Source: Novosphingobium lindaniclasticum LE124 (lineage in GTDB: Bacteria; Pseudomonadota; Alphaproteobacteria; Sphingomonadales; Sphingomonadaceae). From it: DNA of 64,000 nt. Position 1 is the first letter of the stretch, and each line of letters opens with the position of its first letter. Shown here one piece after another: positions 42,961 to 50,895 of the stretch. Location: assembly GCF_000445125.1 (NCBI RefSeq), contig NZ_ATHL01000050.1:43994-107993 (forward strand), read 5' to 3'. The translations under genes were made by a program, and so were the position numbers. The notes beneath the pieces were generated by a model. It saw nothing but the letters and a program-made list of their open reading frames with translations. It searched no databases and was not told the DNA's origin.

Positions 42961-43986
42961 GTGTTCAGGAAATTCCTCGCCGCTGCCAGCCTTGCCGTTC
43001 TGGCCGTAGCCGGAACGGCGGATGCGCAAGTGCAGGTGGGTGAAAAGGGGGCGGGCACGCTCAATTCCCAGCTGACCGGCGACCTTACGGTGCACGATCC
43101 GGTGATCATCCGGGAAGGCGATACCTACTATGTCTTCAGCACCGTGGGCCGCTATATCGGCATCAAGACCTCCAAGGATCTGAAGACCTGGAAGGACGCC
43201 GGTTCGGTCTTCGCCGAGATTCCGGCCTGGGCCAAGCAGGCGATCCCCGGCACCGACGGCATCTGGGCGCCCGACATCTCCTATGTAAACGGCGAATACC
43301 GGCTCTACTATTCGATCTCGACGTTCGGCTCCAACCGCTCGGCCATCGGCCTGGCAACCAGCAAGACGCTGGACCCGAAGGCCAAGGGCTACGGCTGGAA
43401 GGACCAGGGCCTCGTCGTGATGTCGACCCATGACGACGACTTCAACGCCATCGACCCCAACTATGTCGAGGACGCGCAGGGCCGCCAGTGGCTCTCGCTC
43501 GGCAGCTTCTGGACCGGCCTGAAGCTGTTCCCGCTCGACGCCAAGACCGGCAAGGTCGCCCCCGGCACCGAGCCCTATTCGATCGCCCGGCGCCTCGCCC
43601 CCGCAGGCGGTCCGGCCCCGGTCGAGGCGCCGTTCATCATCCCGCATGGCGGCTACTACTACCTGCTCGCCAGCTACGACTACTGCTGCAAGGGCGTGAA
43701 CAGCACTTATTACACCGTGGTCGGCCGCTCGAAGAAGATCACCGGGCCCTACCTCGGCAAGGACGGCAGTTCGCTGATGGACGGCCGCGGCACGATCTTC
43801 CTGCGCGCCGACCTCGAAGAGCAGCAGCGCTTCCGCGGCCCCGGCCATGCAGGCGCCTTCACCGACAAGGACGGCACCACCTACGTCGTCTACCATGCCT
43901 ACGACAAGCAGGCGAACGGAGCGCCCACCTTGCGCATCGCGCCGATCCGCTGGGATGCGGACGGCTGGCCCGTCGCCCAATACTGA
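42961..43986 (+). CDS. GH43 endo-1,5-alpha-L-arabinanase
   Basis: It cuts the alpha-1,5 backbone of arabinan. The 341-residue protein has a signal peptide (LAAASLAVLAVAGTADAQ) and the five-bladed propeller residues of GH43: base Asp46 in VHDPVII, Asp165 in NAIDPNYV and acid Glu222 in PVEAPFIIPHGGYYYL. TDGIWAPDISYVNGEYRLYY and the terminal PTLRIAPIRWDADGWPV are typical of arabinan endo-arabinosidases. The start is GTG at 42961, with GGAGAG 7 bases upstream; the longer open frame is antisense-like over dgoA. A strong terminator follows. Confidence 0.92.
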   Translation: MFRKFLAAASLAVLAVAGTADAQVQVGEKGAGTLNSQLTGDLTVHDPVIIREGDTYYVFSTVGRYIGIKTSKDLKTWKDAGSVFAEIPAWAKQAIPGTDGIWAPDISYVNGEYRLYYSISTFGSNRSAIGLATSKTLDPKAKGYGWKDQGLVVMSTHDDDFNAIDPNYVEDAQGRQWLSLGSFWTGLKLFPLDAKTGKVAPGTEPYSIARRLAPAGGPAPVEAPFIIPHGGYYYLLASYDYCCKGVNSTYYTVVGRSKKITGPYLGKDGSSLMDGRGTIFLRADLEEQQRFRGPGHAGAFTDKDGTTYVVYHAYDKQANGAPTLRIAPIRWDADGWPVAQY

Positions 43987-43997
43987 ACCCACCTGAC

Positions 43998-44032
43998 GGC
44001 ACCCCGGTCCCCCGACCGGGGTGCCCTTTTTT
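43998..44032 (+). terminator. Rho-independent terminator after the GH43 arabinanase gene
   Basis: GGCACCCCGGTC (43998-44009) and GACCGGGGTGCC (44014-44025) form a perfect 12-bp stem with a CCCC loop, followed by six T. It ends the seven-gene sugar operon; the second GH43 gene starts 55 bases later. Confidence 0.9.
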
Positions 44033-44087
44033 CCTATCGCCGGCCAGAATACCGGCGCCACGAATCAGGAAACTCGGAGAGGATGAC

Positions 44088-45518
44088 ATGAACTTTTCCC
44101 TTTCGCGCCGCGCCTTCGCGGCCAGTGCCGCCCTCCTTCCCATCGCCTGTTCCAAGGCTGGAGACAGCGCCATCGGCGGTGATGACAAGGCGGCGGTATC
44201 GAATCCGCTCAAGGGCCCGATCAACCCGCTGGTGAAGAACCGCGCCGATTCCCAGGTCTTCCGGCACGAGGACGGCAACTACTACCTTACCGGATCGGTC
44301 CCCGAGTACGACCGCCTGATCCTGCGCCGCTCGAAGACGCTGGCAGGCCTCGCCACCGCCGAGGAGCGCGTGCTCTGGCGTCACGAAAAGACCGGCCCCA
44401 TGTCCGGCTTCCTCTGGGCGCCCGAACTGCACCTGGTCGACGGCAAGTGGGTCATGTATTTCGCGGCCGGCCCCAGCGGCGGCGGCGAGGACGTGTTCCG
44501 CATCCGCACCTATGCGATCGTCTGCGACAGCGCTGACCCGATGACCGGCAAGTGGTCGGTCCTCGGCGAGTTCAAGCTGCCGTGGGACAGCTTCAACCTC
44601 GATTCGACCGTGTTCATGCACAAGGGTACGCGGTACTTCGCCTGGGCCCAGCGCGAAGAGGGAATCGACACCAATTCGAACCTCTATCTCGCGCCGATGA
44701 AGGACGCTCTGAGCCTTGCGGCAGAGCCCGTTCGCCTGACCGTGCCGACGCTGGACTGGGAAACCCGCGCCTACAAGGTGGCCGAAGCTCCGGCGGTGCT
44801 GGCGCGTAACGGCCGCCTGTTCATGACCTATTCGGCCAGCGGCACCGGCGCCGTCTATTGCCTGGGCATGCTGACGATCGACGAGAACGCCAACCTCATG
44901 GATCCGAAGGCCTGGACCAAGTCGCAGAAGCCGGTATTCGCGACCAATGTCGAAACGTCGGTCTACGGCCCCGGCCATAACAGCTTCACCGTGGACGAGC
45001 ACGGCAACGACATCCTCGTCTACCACGGCCGCGACTACGAGAAGATCGAAGGCGACCCGCTGCTCAACCCCGATCGCCATACTCGCGTCCAGCGGATCTA
45101 CTACAACGCCGATGGCACGCCGGACTTCGGCGTTCCGGTCGGCAACGGCGCGCTGCCCGAGCGGTTAACCCCGGCCGTGCGCCGCGACGTGATGCTCGGT
45201 CATGACGGCACGAAGCTGGTGCTCGCCAAGAACAGGCCGCTGCCGCAGACCCAGTTCCGCCAAGTCCCCGGTGCGGACGGCGCAGTGCAGCTCTCTCCGA
45301 TTCTCAAGCGCGACCAGGGCTTCAAGCTCGGCCAGGACGGCGCAGTCGCACTCTCGGCCCTGGGCAGCGCCGACCTGTTCCTGCGCGAGGCGGGCGAGGC
45401 CAAGGACACCGTACGCTTCGTCTCCAAAGCCGACTCGTCGAAGGCGCTGGCTTTCTCCGGCGACACGATCAAGCTGGCCGACAAGAGCGATCCGGCAACG
45501 AGCTGGCTGGCTGACTGA
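44088..45518 (+). CDS. GH43-family arabinofuranosidase-like lipoprotein or Tat-exported enzyme
   Basis: The 476-residue protein begins MNFSLSRRAFAASAALLPIAC: SRRAF resembles a twin-arginine signal and Cys21 could be lipidated, although Pro sits where the lipobox usually has Leu. The catalytic part (about 45-360) has GH43-type residues: Asp54 in RADSQVFRHEDGNYY, Asp172 in NLDSTVF and Glu233 in VAEAPAVLARNGRLF. The C-terminal 110 residues look like a beta-rich module possibly related to AbfB-type arabinose binding, which is uncertain. It probably trims arabinose side chains. It is separated from the upstream operon by a terminator, so it may have its own promoter. Confidence 0.85.
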   Translation: MNFSLSRRAFAASAALLPIACSKAGDSAIGGDDKAAVSNPLKGPINPLVKNRADSQVFRHEDGNYYLTGSVPEYDRLILRRSKTLAGLATAEERVLWRHEKTGPMSGFLWAPELHLVDGKWVMYFAAGPSGGGEDVFRIRTYAIVCDSADPMTGKWSVLGEFKLPWDSFNLDSTVFMHKGTRYFAWAQREEGIDTNSNLYLAPMKDALSLAAEPVRLTVPTLDWETRAYKVAEAPAVLARNGRLFMTYSASGTGAVYCLGMLTIDENANLMDPKAWTKSQKPVFATNVETSVYGPGHNSFTVDEHGNDILVYHGRDYEKIEGDPLLNPDRHTRVQRIYYNADGTPDFGVPVGNGALPERLTPAVRRDVMLGHDGTKLVLAKNRPLPQTQFRQVPGADGAVQLSPILKRDQGFKLGQDGAVALSALGSADLFLREAGEAKDTVRFVSKADSSKALAFSGDTIKLADKSDPATSWLAD

Positions 45519-45525
45519 TACGCAA

Positions 45526-45538
45526 CAAGTCTGACCAA
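45526..45538. promoter_or_regulatory. Weak additional match to the sugar-regulon palindrome
   Basis: CAAGTC-T-GACCAA has the same GTC-N-GAC core as the putative GntR operators. It lies 8 bases after the second GH43 stop and about 110 bases before the paired receptor sites. It may be a distal site or chance. Confidence 0.25.
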
Positions 45539-45548
45539 AACACCGATG

Positions 45549-45580
45549 AACCGGCCGGAAAGCTTGCTTTTCGGCCGGTT
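45549..45580 (+). terminator. Terminator-like hairpin after the second GH43 gene
   Basis: AACCGGCCGGAAAGC (45549-45563) pairs with GCTTTTCGGCCGGTT (45566-45580), with one G-T wobble and a tight loop. No long T-run follows. It separates the GH43 gene from the TonB receptor promoter. Confidence 0.65.
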
Positions 45581-45637
45581 CTGCGTCCAATCGGCCACAC
45601 CTCCTGCAGCTTTTTAACACAAGCTCCGCTTTTCCCC

Positions 45638-45666
45638 TTGCAACGCAATAGTCAGACTAATAATTA
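45638..45666 (+). promoter_or_regulatory. Candidate promoter of the TonB-dependent receptor gene
   Basis: TTGCAA (45638-45643) and TAATTA (45661-45666) are 17 bases apart. Both palindromic operators lie on it: one in the spacer, one from the -10 to the start region. It is 56 bases before the receptor ATG. Confidence 0.45.
45648..45660. promoter_or_regulatory. Putative GntR operator 1 upstream of the TonB receptor
   Basis: ATAGTC-A-GACTAA contains the perfect palindrome TAGTC-A-GACTA. It is centred 16 bases before operator 2, about one and a half helical turns, and lies in the spacer of the candidate promoter. Confidence 0.5.
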
Positions 45667-45676
45667 GTCCGAGTAA
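45664..45676. promoter_or_regulatory. Putative GntR operator 2 upstream of the TonB receptor
   Basis: TTAGTC-C-GAGTAA extends to a 17-base palindrome (AATTA.TC.GA.TAATT) with one mismatched pair. It overlaps the candidate -10 and start point of the receptor promoter. Confidence 0.5.
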
Positions 45677-45721
45677 TTGAAGGGGCATGGTATGGGCCAG
45701 CCCCAACGGGAGGGTTGATCC

Positions 45722-48550
45722 ATGGCACTCAAGCCATTCGCTTTCTGCACAGCATCCGTATTCGCGCTTAGCCTTGCCTCCGTCGCGCAGGCTCAGGAAG
45801 CCGTTCCGCAGGCCGCCGACGACACGGAGGCGACTGCCGAGGACATCATCGTCACGGGCGTGCGTGCATCGATCGTCGGCGCCATCAACAGCCGCAAGGA
45901 CAACATCCAGATCGTCGACTCGATCGTGGCTGAAGACGTCGGCAAGCTGCCCGACAACAATGTGGTCGAAGCGCTCCAGCGCGTCACCGGTATCCAGATC
46001 ACCGACCGCGCCGGCGGCGAAGCCGGCACGATCTCGATCCGTGGCCTCACCGATCCGCTGACCACGCTGAACGGCCGCAATATCTTTACCGCTGCGGGTA
46101 CATCGTTCGCGCTGCAGGATATCTCGGCCAACCTCGTCAAGAAGGTCGACGTCTACAAGACCCGCTCGGCCGACCAGATCGAGACCGGCCTTGCCGGCCA
46201 GATCGACGTGGCGACCCGCCGTCCGCTCGACTTCGACGGCTTCACGATCTCGGGCCTGGCGCGCGGCATCTATTCGGAGCTGGCCGACAAGTTCAATCCG
46301 AACGTCGCCCTGCTCGTCAGCAATCGCTGGGAAACCGGCATCGGTGACATCGGCTTCCTGGTCAACGCCAGCTATACCCGCGCGCAGTATCGCAACCAGA
46401 ACCTTCAGGCCGGCGCGATGGTGCCCTTCGCCACGGAAACGCCCCCGGCAGGTTCGGGACTCACGCCGCTCGAGCGCATCTTCCCAGGCGACCGCAATCA
46501 GAACTGGACGCCCGGCCTCGACGCGGGCCTGCCGATCGCCCCGGGCTCGACGCTCAATATCAACGGTGTCGACACTCCCTATTACCTCTCGCGCGATGCC
46601 GTCATCGCCTCGGACCTCTACGGCAAGCGTACTCGTCCTTCGGTCAATGCCGCTCTTCAGTGGGCACCGAACGATCGCTCGGTCTACACGGCTGAAGTGT
46701 TCTACACCGGTTTCCGCGGCAAGACCTTCAACAGCCTGAACTTCAGCTTCGTCGACTGGTGGGGCAACTTGCCCGCAGACGTGGCGAACAGCTTCGAACT
46801 CTACGACGGCACCAACATCATCAAGTCTCGCCAGGCCGGCGCAGTCGCGGGCTTCAACAGCGGCGATACGGCCACCAGCAAGACCGACAGCTATGTCTAC
46901 GCCTTCAATGCCAAGTGGGACGTGGCCGATCGCGGCAAGATTTCGGCAGATGTCGCATATCAGGACAGCAAGAACGAAACTTCGTTCTTCGCAATCCGCA
47001 CCGATCGTGGTCCGCTGGACATCGACGTCGACTTCAATGCCGGGGGCGGTCTTCCTTCCTACAGCTTCGGCAATCAGGGCGTCCTGACCGATCCTGCGGC
47101 ATGGACGGTCGGCAACCTGTTCGACAGCGGTACGAAGAACACCGGCAGCGCACTGACTGTCATGCTCGACGGTGAGTACGAATGGGACGAAGGCTTCCTG
47201 CGCCGTATCAAGGCGGGCTTCCGCTATGACAATCGCAAGGCCGACAGCTACGTTCGCGACCAGGGCGCGGGCGGCTTGCCTGGCGTGACGCTCGACCAGT
47301 TCGGCGAAGGTACGCCGTTCACCAACAGCGGCTTCTTCGATGGCCGTGCCGACATTCCGACCAGCTGGGTTCTGGCTGATCCGCGCACCATGAACAGGGA
47401 TGCGGTTCGCTCGCTGTACCGCGCGGTCAACCCAAGCCTGCTGCTTTCGGATCAGCTGAGCTTCGGGCACGTCTTCGGCATCAACGAGATCAACACCGCG
47501 GCCTACATCATGGCCGATGGTGAGATCGAACTGTTCGGCCGTCCGCTGCAGGTCCAGGGCGGTGTCCGTTTCGTCGCGATCGATACCGATTACGATTATT
47601 TCGATCGAGGCGCTAATTTTGCGCAGACGTCGGTCTCGACCGGCTCGTCCAGGTTCCTGCCGTCGTTCACCTTGCGCTACGGCATCACGGACAACCTGCG
47701 CGTTCGTTTCAACTACGGCGAGACTCTGCGCCGTCCGGCTTTCGGCGATCTCAACCCGAACGTAACGCTCACCGGCGACCTTTCGCGGATCGGCTTTGGC
47801 ACGGGTAGCGCAGGTAACGCGAGCCTGGGTGCGACGCATTCGAAGAACTTCGACCTTGCTCTGGAGTGGTACTTCGAACGCAACAGCGCGATCTACGCGA
47901 CGGCCTTCCGCCGCGAGATCAATGGTCTGGTCGTTCCGCTCACGGCTCGTGAGATCATCCCGAACAACTACCTGCCGCGCAACGAGACCTACACCGAGAC
48001 CTTCAACATCACGCGTCCGGTCAACGCCTCGAATGGCGTGCTGAAGGGCCTGGAACTGGGCCTGACCTACTTCCCGACCTATCTGCCTGGCATCCTCAAC
48101 GGCCTTGGCTTCACCGGTAGCGCGACGATCCTCGACTCCGAGCAGACGATCCCGGTCGTCAACACGGCGGGCGAGATCACCGGCAGCACCAAGTCGGCGT
48201 TCTTCGGCGTTTCGAAGCTTTCGTACAACGCCACGCTGGCTTACGACAACGGCCCGATCGGTGCCCGCCTGTCGTACATCTGGCGCAAGGGCTTCCTCCA
48301 GAGCAACGAGGGCCGCTCCTTCGCGAACCCGATCGGCTTCTGGCGCGCCCCTGAAAAGAGCCTCGACCTCCAGCTGACCTGGAACGTCAACGACGATATC
48401 GGCGTGACCTTCGATGCGGTGAACCTCACCAAGGCGAAGCAGCAGAACTACTACAAGTTCGGCGACGTCGGTAACCCGACCCAGTTCAACTCCAGCACGC
48501 TGCTGATCGACCGCACTTTCGCAGTCGGCGTCCGCTTCAAGTTCGACTGA
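45722..48550 (+). CDS. TonB-dependent receptor for oligosaccharide uptake
   Basis: This 942-residue outer-membrane transporter would import arabino-oligosaccharides. It has a signal peptide (FCTASVFALSLASVAQAQ), a TonB box-like EDIIVTGVRAS at about 40-50, the plug domain (IVAEDVGKLPDNNVVEALQR, then VTGIQITDRAGGEAGTISIR) and a 22-strand-type barrel ending RTFAVGVRFKFD with the terminal aromatic. The plug wording is that of the TonB receptor group common in Xanthomonas and Caulobacter, whose members often serve plant-glycan loci. It stands alone between terminators, with two palindromic operators over its promoter. Confidence 0.95.
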   Translation: MALKPFAFCTASVFALSLASVAQAQEAVPQAADDTEATAEDIIVTGVRASIVGAINSRKDNIQIVDSIVAEDVGKLPDNNVVEALQRVTGIQITDRAGGEAGTISIRGLTDPLTTLNGRNIFTAAGTSFALQDISANLVKKVDVYKTRSADQIETGLAGQIDVATRRPLDFDGFTISGLARGIYSELADKFNPNVALLVSNRWETGIGDIGFLVNASYTRAQYRNQNLQAGAMVPFATETPPAGSGLTPLERIFPGDRNQNWTPGLDAGLPIAPGSTLNINGVDTPYYLSRDAVIASDLYGKRTRPSVNAALQWAPNDRSVYTAEVFYTGFRGKTFNSLNFSFVDWWGNLPADVANSFELYDGTNIIKSRQAGAVAGFNSGDTATSKTDSYVYAFNAKWDVADRGKISADVAYQDSKNETSFFAIRTDRGPLDIDVDFNAGGGLPSYSFGNQGVLTDPAAWTVGNLFDSGTKNTGSALTVMLDGEYEWDEGFLRRIKAGFRYDNRKADSYVRDQGAGGLPGVTLDQFGEGTPFTNSGFFDGRADIPTSWVLADPRTMNRDAVRSLYRAVNPSLLLSDQLSFGHVFGINEINTAAYIMADGEIELFGRPLQVQGGVRFVAIDTDYDYFDRGANFAQTSVSTGSSRFLPSFTLRYGITDNLRVRFNYGETLRRPAFGDLNPNVTLTGDLSRIGFGTGSAGNASLGATHSKNFDLALEWYFERNSAIYATAFRREINGLVVPLTAREIIPNNYLPRNETYTETFNITRPVNASNGVLKGLELGLTYFPTYLPGILNGLGFTGSATILDSEQTIPVVNTAGEITGSTKSAFFGVSKLSYNATLAYDNGPIGARLSYIWRKGFLQSNEGRSFANPIGFWRAPEKSLDLQLTWNVNDDIGVTFDAVNLTKAKQQNYYKFGDVGNPTQFNSSTLLIDRTFAVGVRFKFD

Positions 48551-48562
48551 TAGACTGACTAA

Positions 48563-48602
48563 GGCAACCCGCGACACACGCCATTCCGTGTCGAGGGTTG
48601 CC
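48563..48602 (+). terminator. First hairpin after the TonB receptor gene
   Basis: GGCAACCC-GC-GACAC (48563-48577) pairs with GTGTC-GA-GGGTTGCC (48588-48602): 13 pairs with a 2-by-2 internal mismatch. No T-run follows; a second, larger hairpin with one is immediately downstream. Confidence 0.55.
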
Positions 48603-48605
48603 ATG

Positions 48606-48672
48606 GGCGGCCGTTTCTTGCCGGGTTCCTCTCCCAACACAGTCCCGGCAGGGACGGCCGCCTCTTTATTTT
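48606..48672 (+). terminator. Terminator of the TonB receptor gene
   Basis: GGCGGCCGT (48606-48614) pairs with ACGGCCGCC (48654-48662), and an inner stem TGCCGGG (48619-48625) pairs with CCCGGCA (48644-48650). It is followed by TCTTTATTTT. Confidence 0.75.
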
Positions 48673-48713
48673 CCTGCCTTTACTGACGCTCGCCAGACCA
48701 TGAAGGGGTAACG

Positions 48714-50792
48714 ATGCGCGGATATATCCGGACGATTCTCGCCTCCGCGGCACTTCTTGCGGGCGGCGCCAGTCCGCTCACCGCCGCGTCATCCCATTCT
48801 GCCCAGTCCGCCCCGTCTGCGGCGGCGGCCTTGCCCCGGCTTGACACGACGGCCATCGCCAAGGCCCGCTACGGCAACGATGCCGCCTGGTACCAACAGC
48901 GCATTCCTTTCTTCGAGAGCGCCGATCCGCAGATCGATGCGGTCTACTACTACCGCTGGGGCCTGTTCCGCGCCCACCAGCGCGACCTCGGCACGCAAGG
49001 CTACATCACCACCGAATTCGCCGATGACGTCGGTTGGCAGCGCCATCCTTTCGCCAGCCTCAACGACGCCAGCGGCTTCCATATCGCCGAAGGACGCTGG
49101 CTGAACGATCGCCGCTTCACCGACGACTACATCAATTTCATGTACGAGGGCGGCAATGACCGTCACTTCACCGATCACATGGCGGACTCGGTCTGGGGTC
49201 GCTACCTCGTCGACGGCGACCGCGACGCGGTGCTCGCACATCTGGGGACGATGCGCCACGTCTACCGTTTGTGGGACGAGAAGTTCGACTTCGCCAAAGG
49301 CCTTTACTTCGTGGAGCCGTTGCTCGATGCCACCGAATACACCGTGTCCTCGATCGACGCCTCGGGCGGCAAGGACGGGTTCCGGGGCGGGGATTCCTTC
49401 CGGCCCTCGGTCAACAGCTACATGTTCGCCAATGCCCGCGCGCTCTCGCGCATGGCGGAGATGGCCGGCGATTTCGCCATGGCGAAGGAATATGCCGACC
49501 GCGCCGAGGCGCTGCGCACACGCGTGCTCGAGGACCTGTGGAGCCCGAAGCTCGGGCACTTCGTCGATCGCTACCAGGTGTCGAACGAGCATGTGAAATA
49601 CTGGGACCAGATCCGCAATCGCGAGCTGGTCGGCTATCTGCCATGGATGTTCGACCTCGTCCCCGACGAGGCGCAGTATGCGGGCGCCTGGGCGCACCTG
49701 CTCGATCCGAACTCGCTGGCGGGCAAGGCCGGGATGCGGACCGTCGAGCAGAGCTACGAATACTACATGCGCCAGTACCGCTATCTCGGCACGGCGCCCG
49801 AATGCCAGTGGAACGGCCCGATCTGGCCTTACCAGACCACCCAGGTCCTCACCGGCATGGCCAACCTGCTCGATCACTACGACCGCAAGGGGCCGGTGAC
49901 GCGCAGCGACTACATGCGCCTGCTGCGCCAGTATACGACGATGCATTATCAGGGTGAGGGCAGGACCGCGCGCCTCGACCTGGAAGAGGATTATCATCCC
50001 GAGACCGGCAAGCCGATCGTCGGGCTGGATCGCAGCCATCACTACTTCCACTCCGGCTACCTCGACCTGGTCCTGACCGGCCTCGTCGGCATTCGCCCGC
50101 GCGCGGACGACGTGCTGGAAGTGAACCCGCTGCTCCCGGCGGCAGGCGATCCGCAGGCACTGGGCTGGTTCCACATCGAGCGCGTACCGTACCATGGGCA
50201 CGCGGTTTCGGTGACCTGGGACGCGGACGGCAAGCGCTATGGCCGCAAGGGACTGACGATCGCCGTGGACGGCCGAGACGTCGCGCACCGCGACGATCTG
50301 GGCCGTATCGAGGTGCCCCTGGCCCGCAAGGCCAATGCGCCGGTCATCCGCGAGACGAACCTCGCCGTGCAGCTCGTGCGCGGCAACTTCCCGAAGGCCA
50401 GCGCTTCGTCCGGAACCGAGGCGGAAAACCTCCACGACGGCATCGACGGCCGCGCCTGGTTCTATCCCGAACTGCCGAACGGCTGGGACTCGGCATCCGG
50501 CCGTGCCGAGCAGTGGTACGCCGTCGACTTCGGAAAGACGGTCGCGCTGGGCGCCGCCGAACTGGCGTTCTTCGCGGACGGCGGCAAGTTCGCCGCACCG
50601 CGCAAGGTTCGGGTCGAGGCATGGCGCGATGGTGGTTGGCACGTCGTGGCCACACCTGCGGCTGCGCCGCTTGCCAATGGTGTGACGCGGCTGCGCTGGA
50701 CGCCGGTTCAGGCCGAGCGCATTCGCGTGGTCATGACGCCCGCAGGCAGGAAGGCGATCCGCTTGGCCGAACTCAAGGCGTTTGCCCGCTGA
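48714..50792 (+). CDS. Six-hairpin glycoside hydrolase-like protein with C-terminal F5/8 type C-like module
   Basis: The 692-residue exported protein (signal ILASAALLAGGASPLTAAS) appears to be an (alpha/alpha)6 glycosidase related to GH63/mannosylglycerate-hydrolase-type enzymes. Supporting segments are YYYRWGLFRAHQRDLG, ITTEFADDVGWQRHPFASLN with WLNDRRF, LLDATEYTVSSID, GGDSFRPSVNSYMFANARAL and TAPECQWNGPIWPYQTTQVL. Acidic residues in EFADD and WNGP regions could be catalytic. The last 150 or so residues (from about 540; GIDGRAWFYPELPNGWDSAS, WYAVDFGKTVALGAAELAFF) resemble a discoidin/CBM32-like sugar-binding module. Substrate is unknown; position beside the receptor suggests arabinan or arabinogalactan. 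Confidence 0.75.
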   Translation: MRGYIRTILASAALLAGGASPLTAASSHSAQSAPSAAAALPRLDTTAIAKARYGNDAAWYQQRIPFFESADPQIDAVYYYRWGLFRAHQRDLGTQGYITTEFADDVGWQRHPFASLNDASGFHIAEGRWLNDRRFTDDYINFMYEGGNDRHFTDHMADSVWGRYLVDGDRDAVLAHLGTMRHVYRLWDEKFDFAKGLYFVEPLLDATEYTVSSIDASGGKDGFRGGDSFRPSVNSYMFANARALSRMAEMAGDFAMAKEYADRAEALRTRVLEDLWSPKLGHFVDRYQVSNEHVKYWDQIRNRELVGYLPWMFDLVPDEAQYAGAWAHLLDPNSLAGKAGMRTVEQSYEYYMRQYRYLGTAPECQWNGPIWPYQTTQVLTGMANLLDHYDRKGPVTRSDYMRLLRQYTTMHYQGEGRTARLDLEEDYHPETGKPIVGLDRSHHYFHSGYLDLVLTGLVGIRPRADDVLEVNPLLPAAGDPQALGWFHIERVPYHGHAVSVTWDADGKRYGRKGLTIAVDGRDVAHRDDLGRIEVPLARKANAPVIRETNLAVQLVRGNFPKASASSGTEAENLHDGIDGRAWFYPELPNGWDSASGRAEQWYAVDFGKTVALGAAELAFFADGGKFAAPRKVRVEAWRDGGWHVVATPAAAPLANGVTRLRWTPVQAERIRVVMTPAGRKAIRLAELKAFAR

Positions 50793-50833
50793 GCGACTGG
50801 GGAAGGGGCGCTAAGTCTCTTGCCCTCCGCTTC

Positions 50834-50871
50834 CTTCCGTCATTGCTTCGCTGCGCTTGCAATGACGGAAG
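50834..50871. repeat. Dispersed palindrome at a convergent junction
   Basis: CTTCCGTCATTGC (50834-50846) and GCAATGACGGAAG (50859-50871) are perfect 13-bp arms around TTCGCTGCGCTT. The GTCATTGC...TTCGCTGCGCT...GCAATGAC wording matches part of the repeat at 29708-29800. It lies between the ends of the glycosidase and dsbD genes. Confidence 0.75.
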
Positions 50872-50895
50872 TGAGAGGGTTGGGCCGGGCTGAAC

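Noticed and set aside
43488..44087. N-terminal extension of the second GH43 protein over the first GH43 gene
   Set aside because: It is out of frame with the first GH43, crosses a strong terminator, and a signal-like sequence begins at 44088.
45614..48640. A 1008-codon open frame antisense to the TonB receptor
   Set aside because: It mirrors a high-GC gene with strong third-position bias. Its product is Asp/Arg/Val-rich without any domain, whereas the sense strand encodes a complete receptor.
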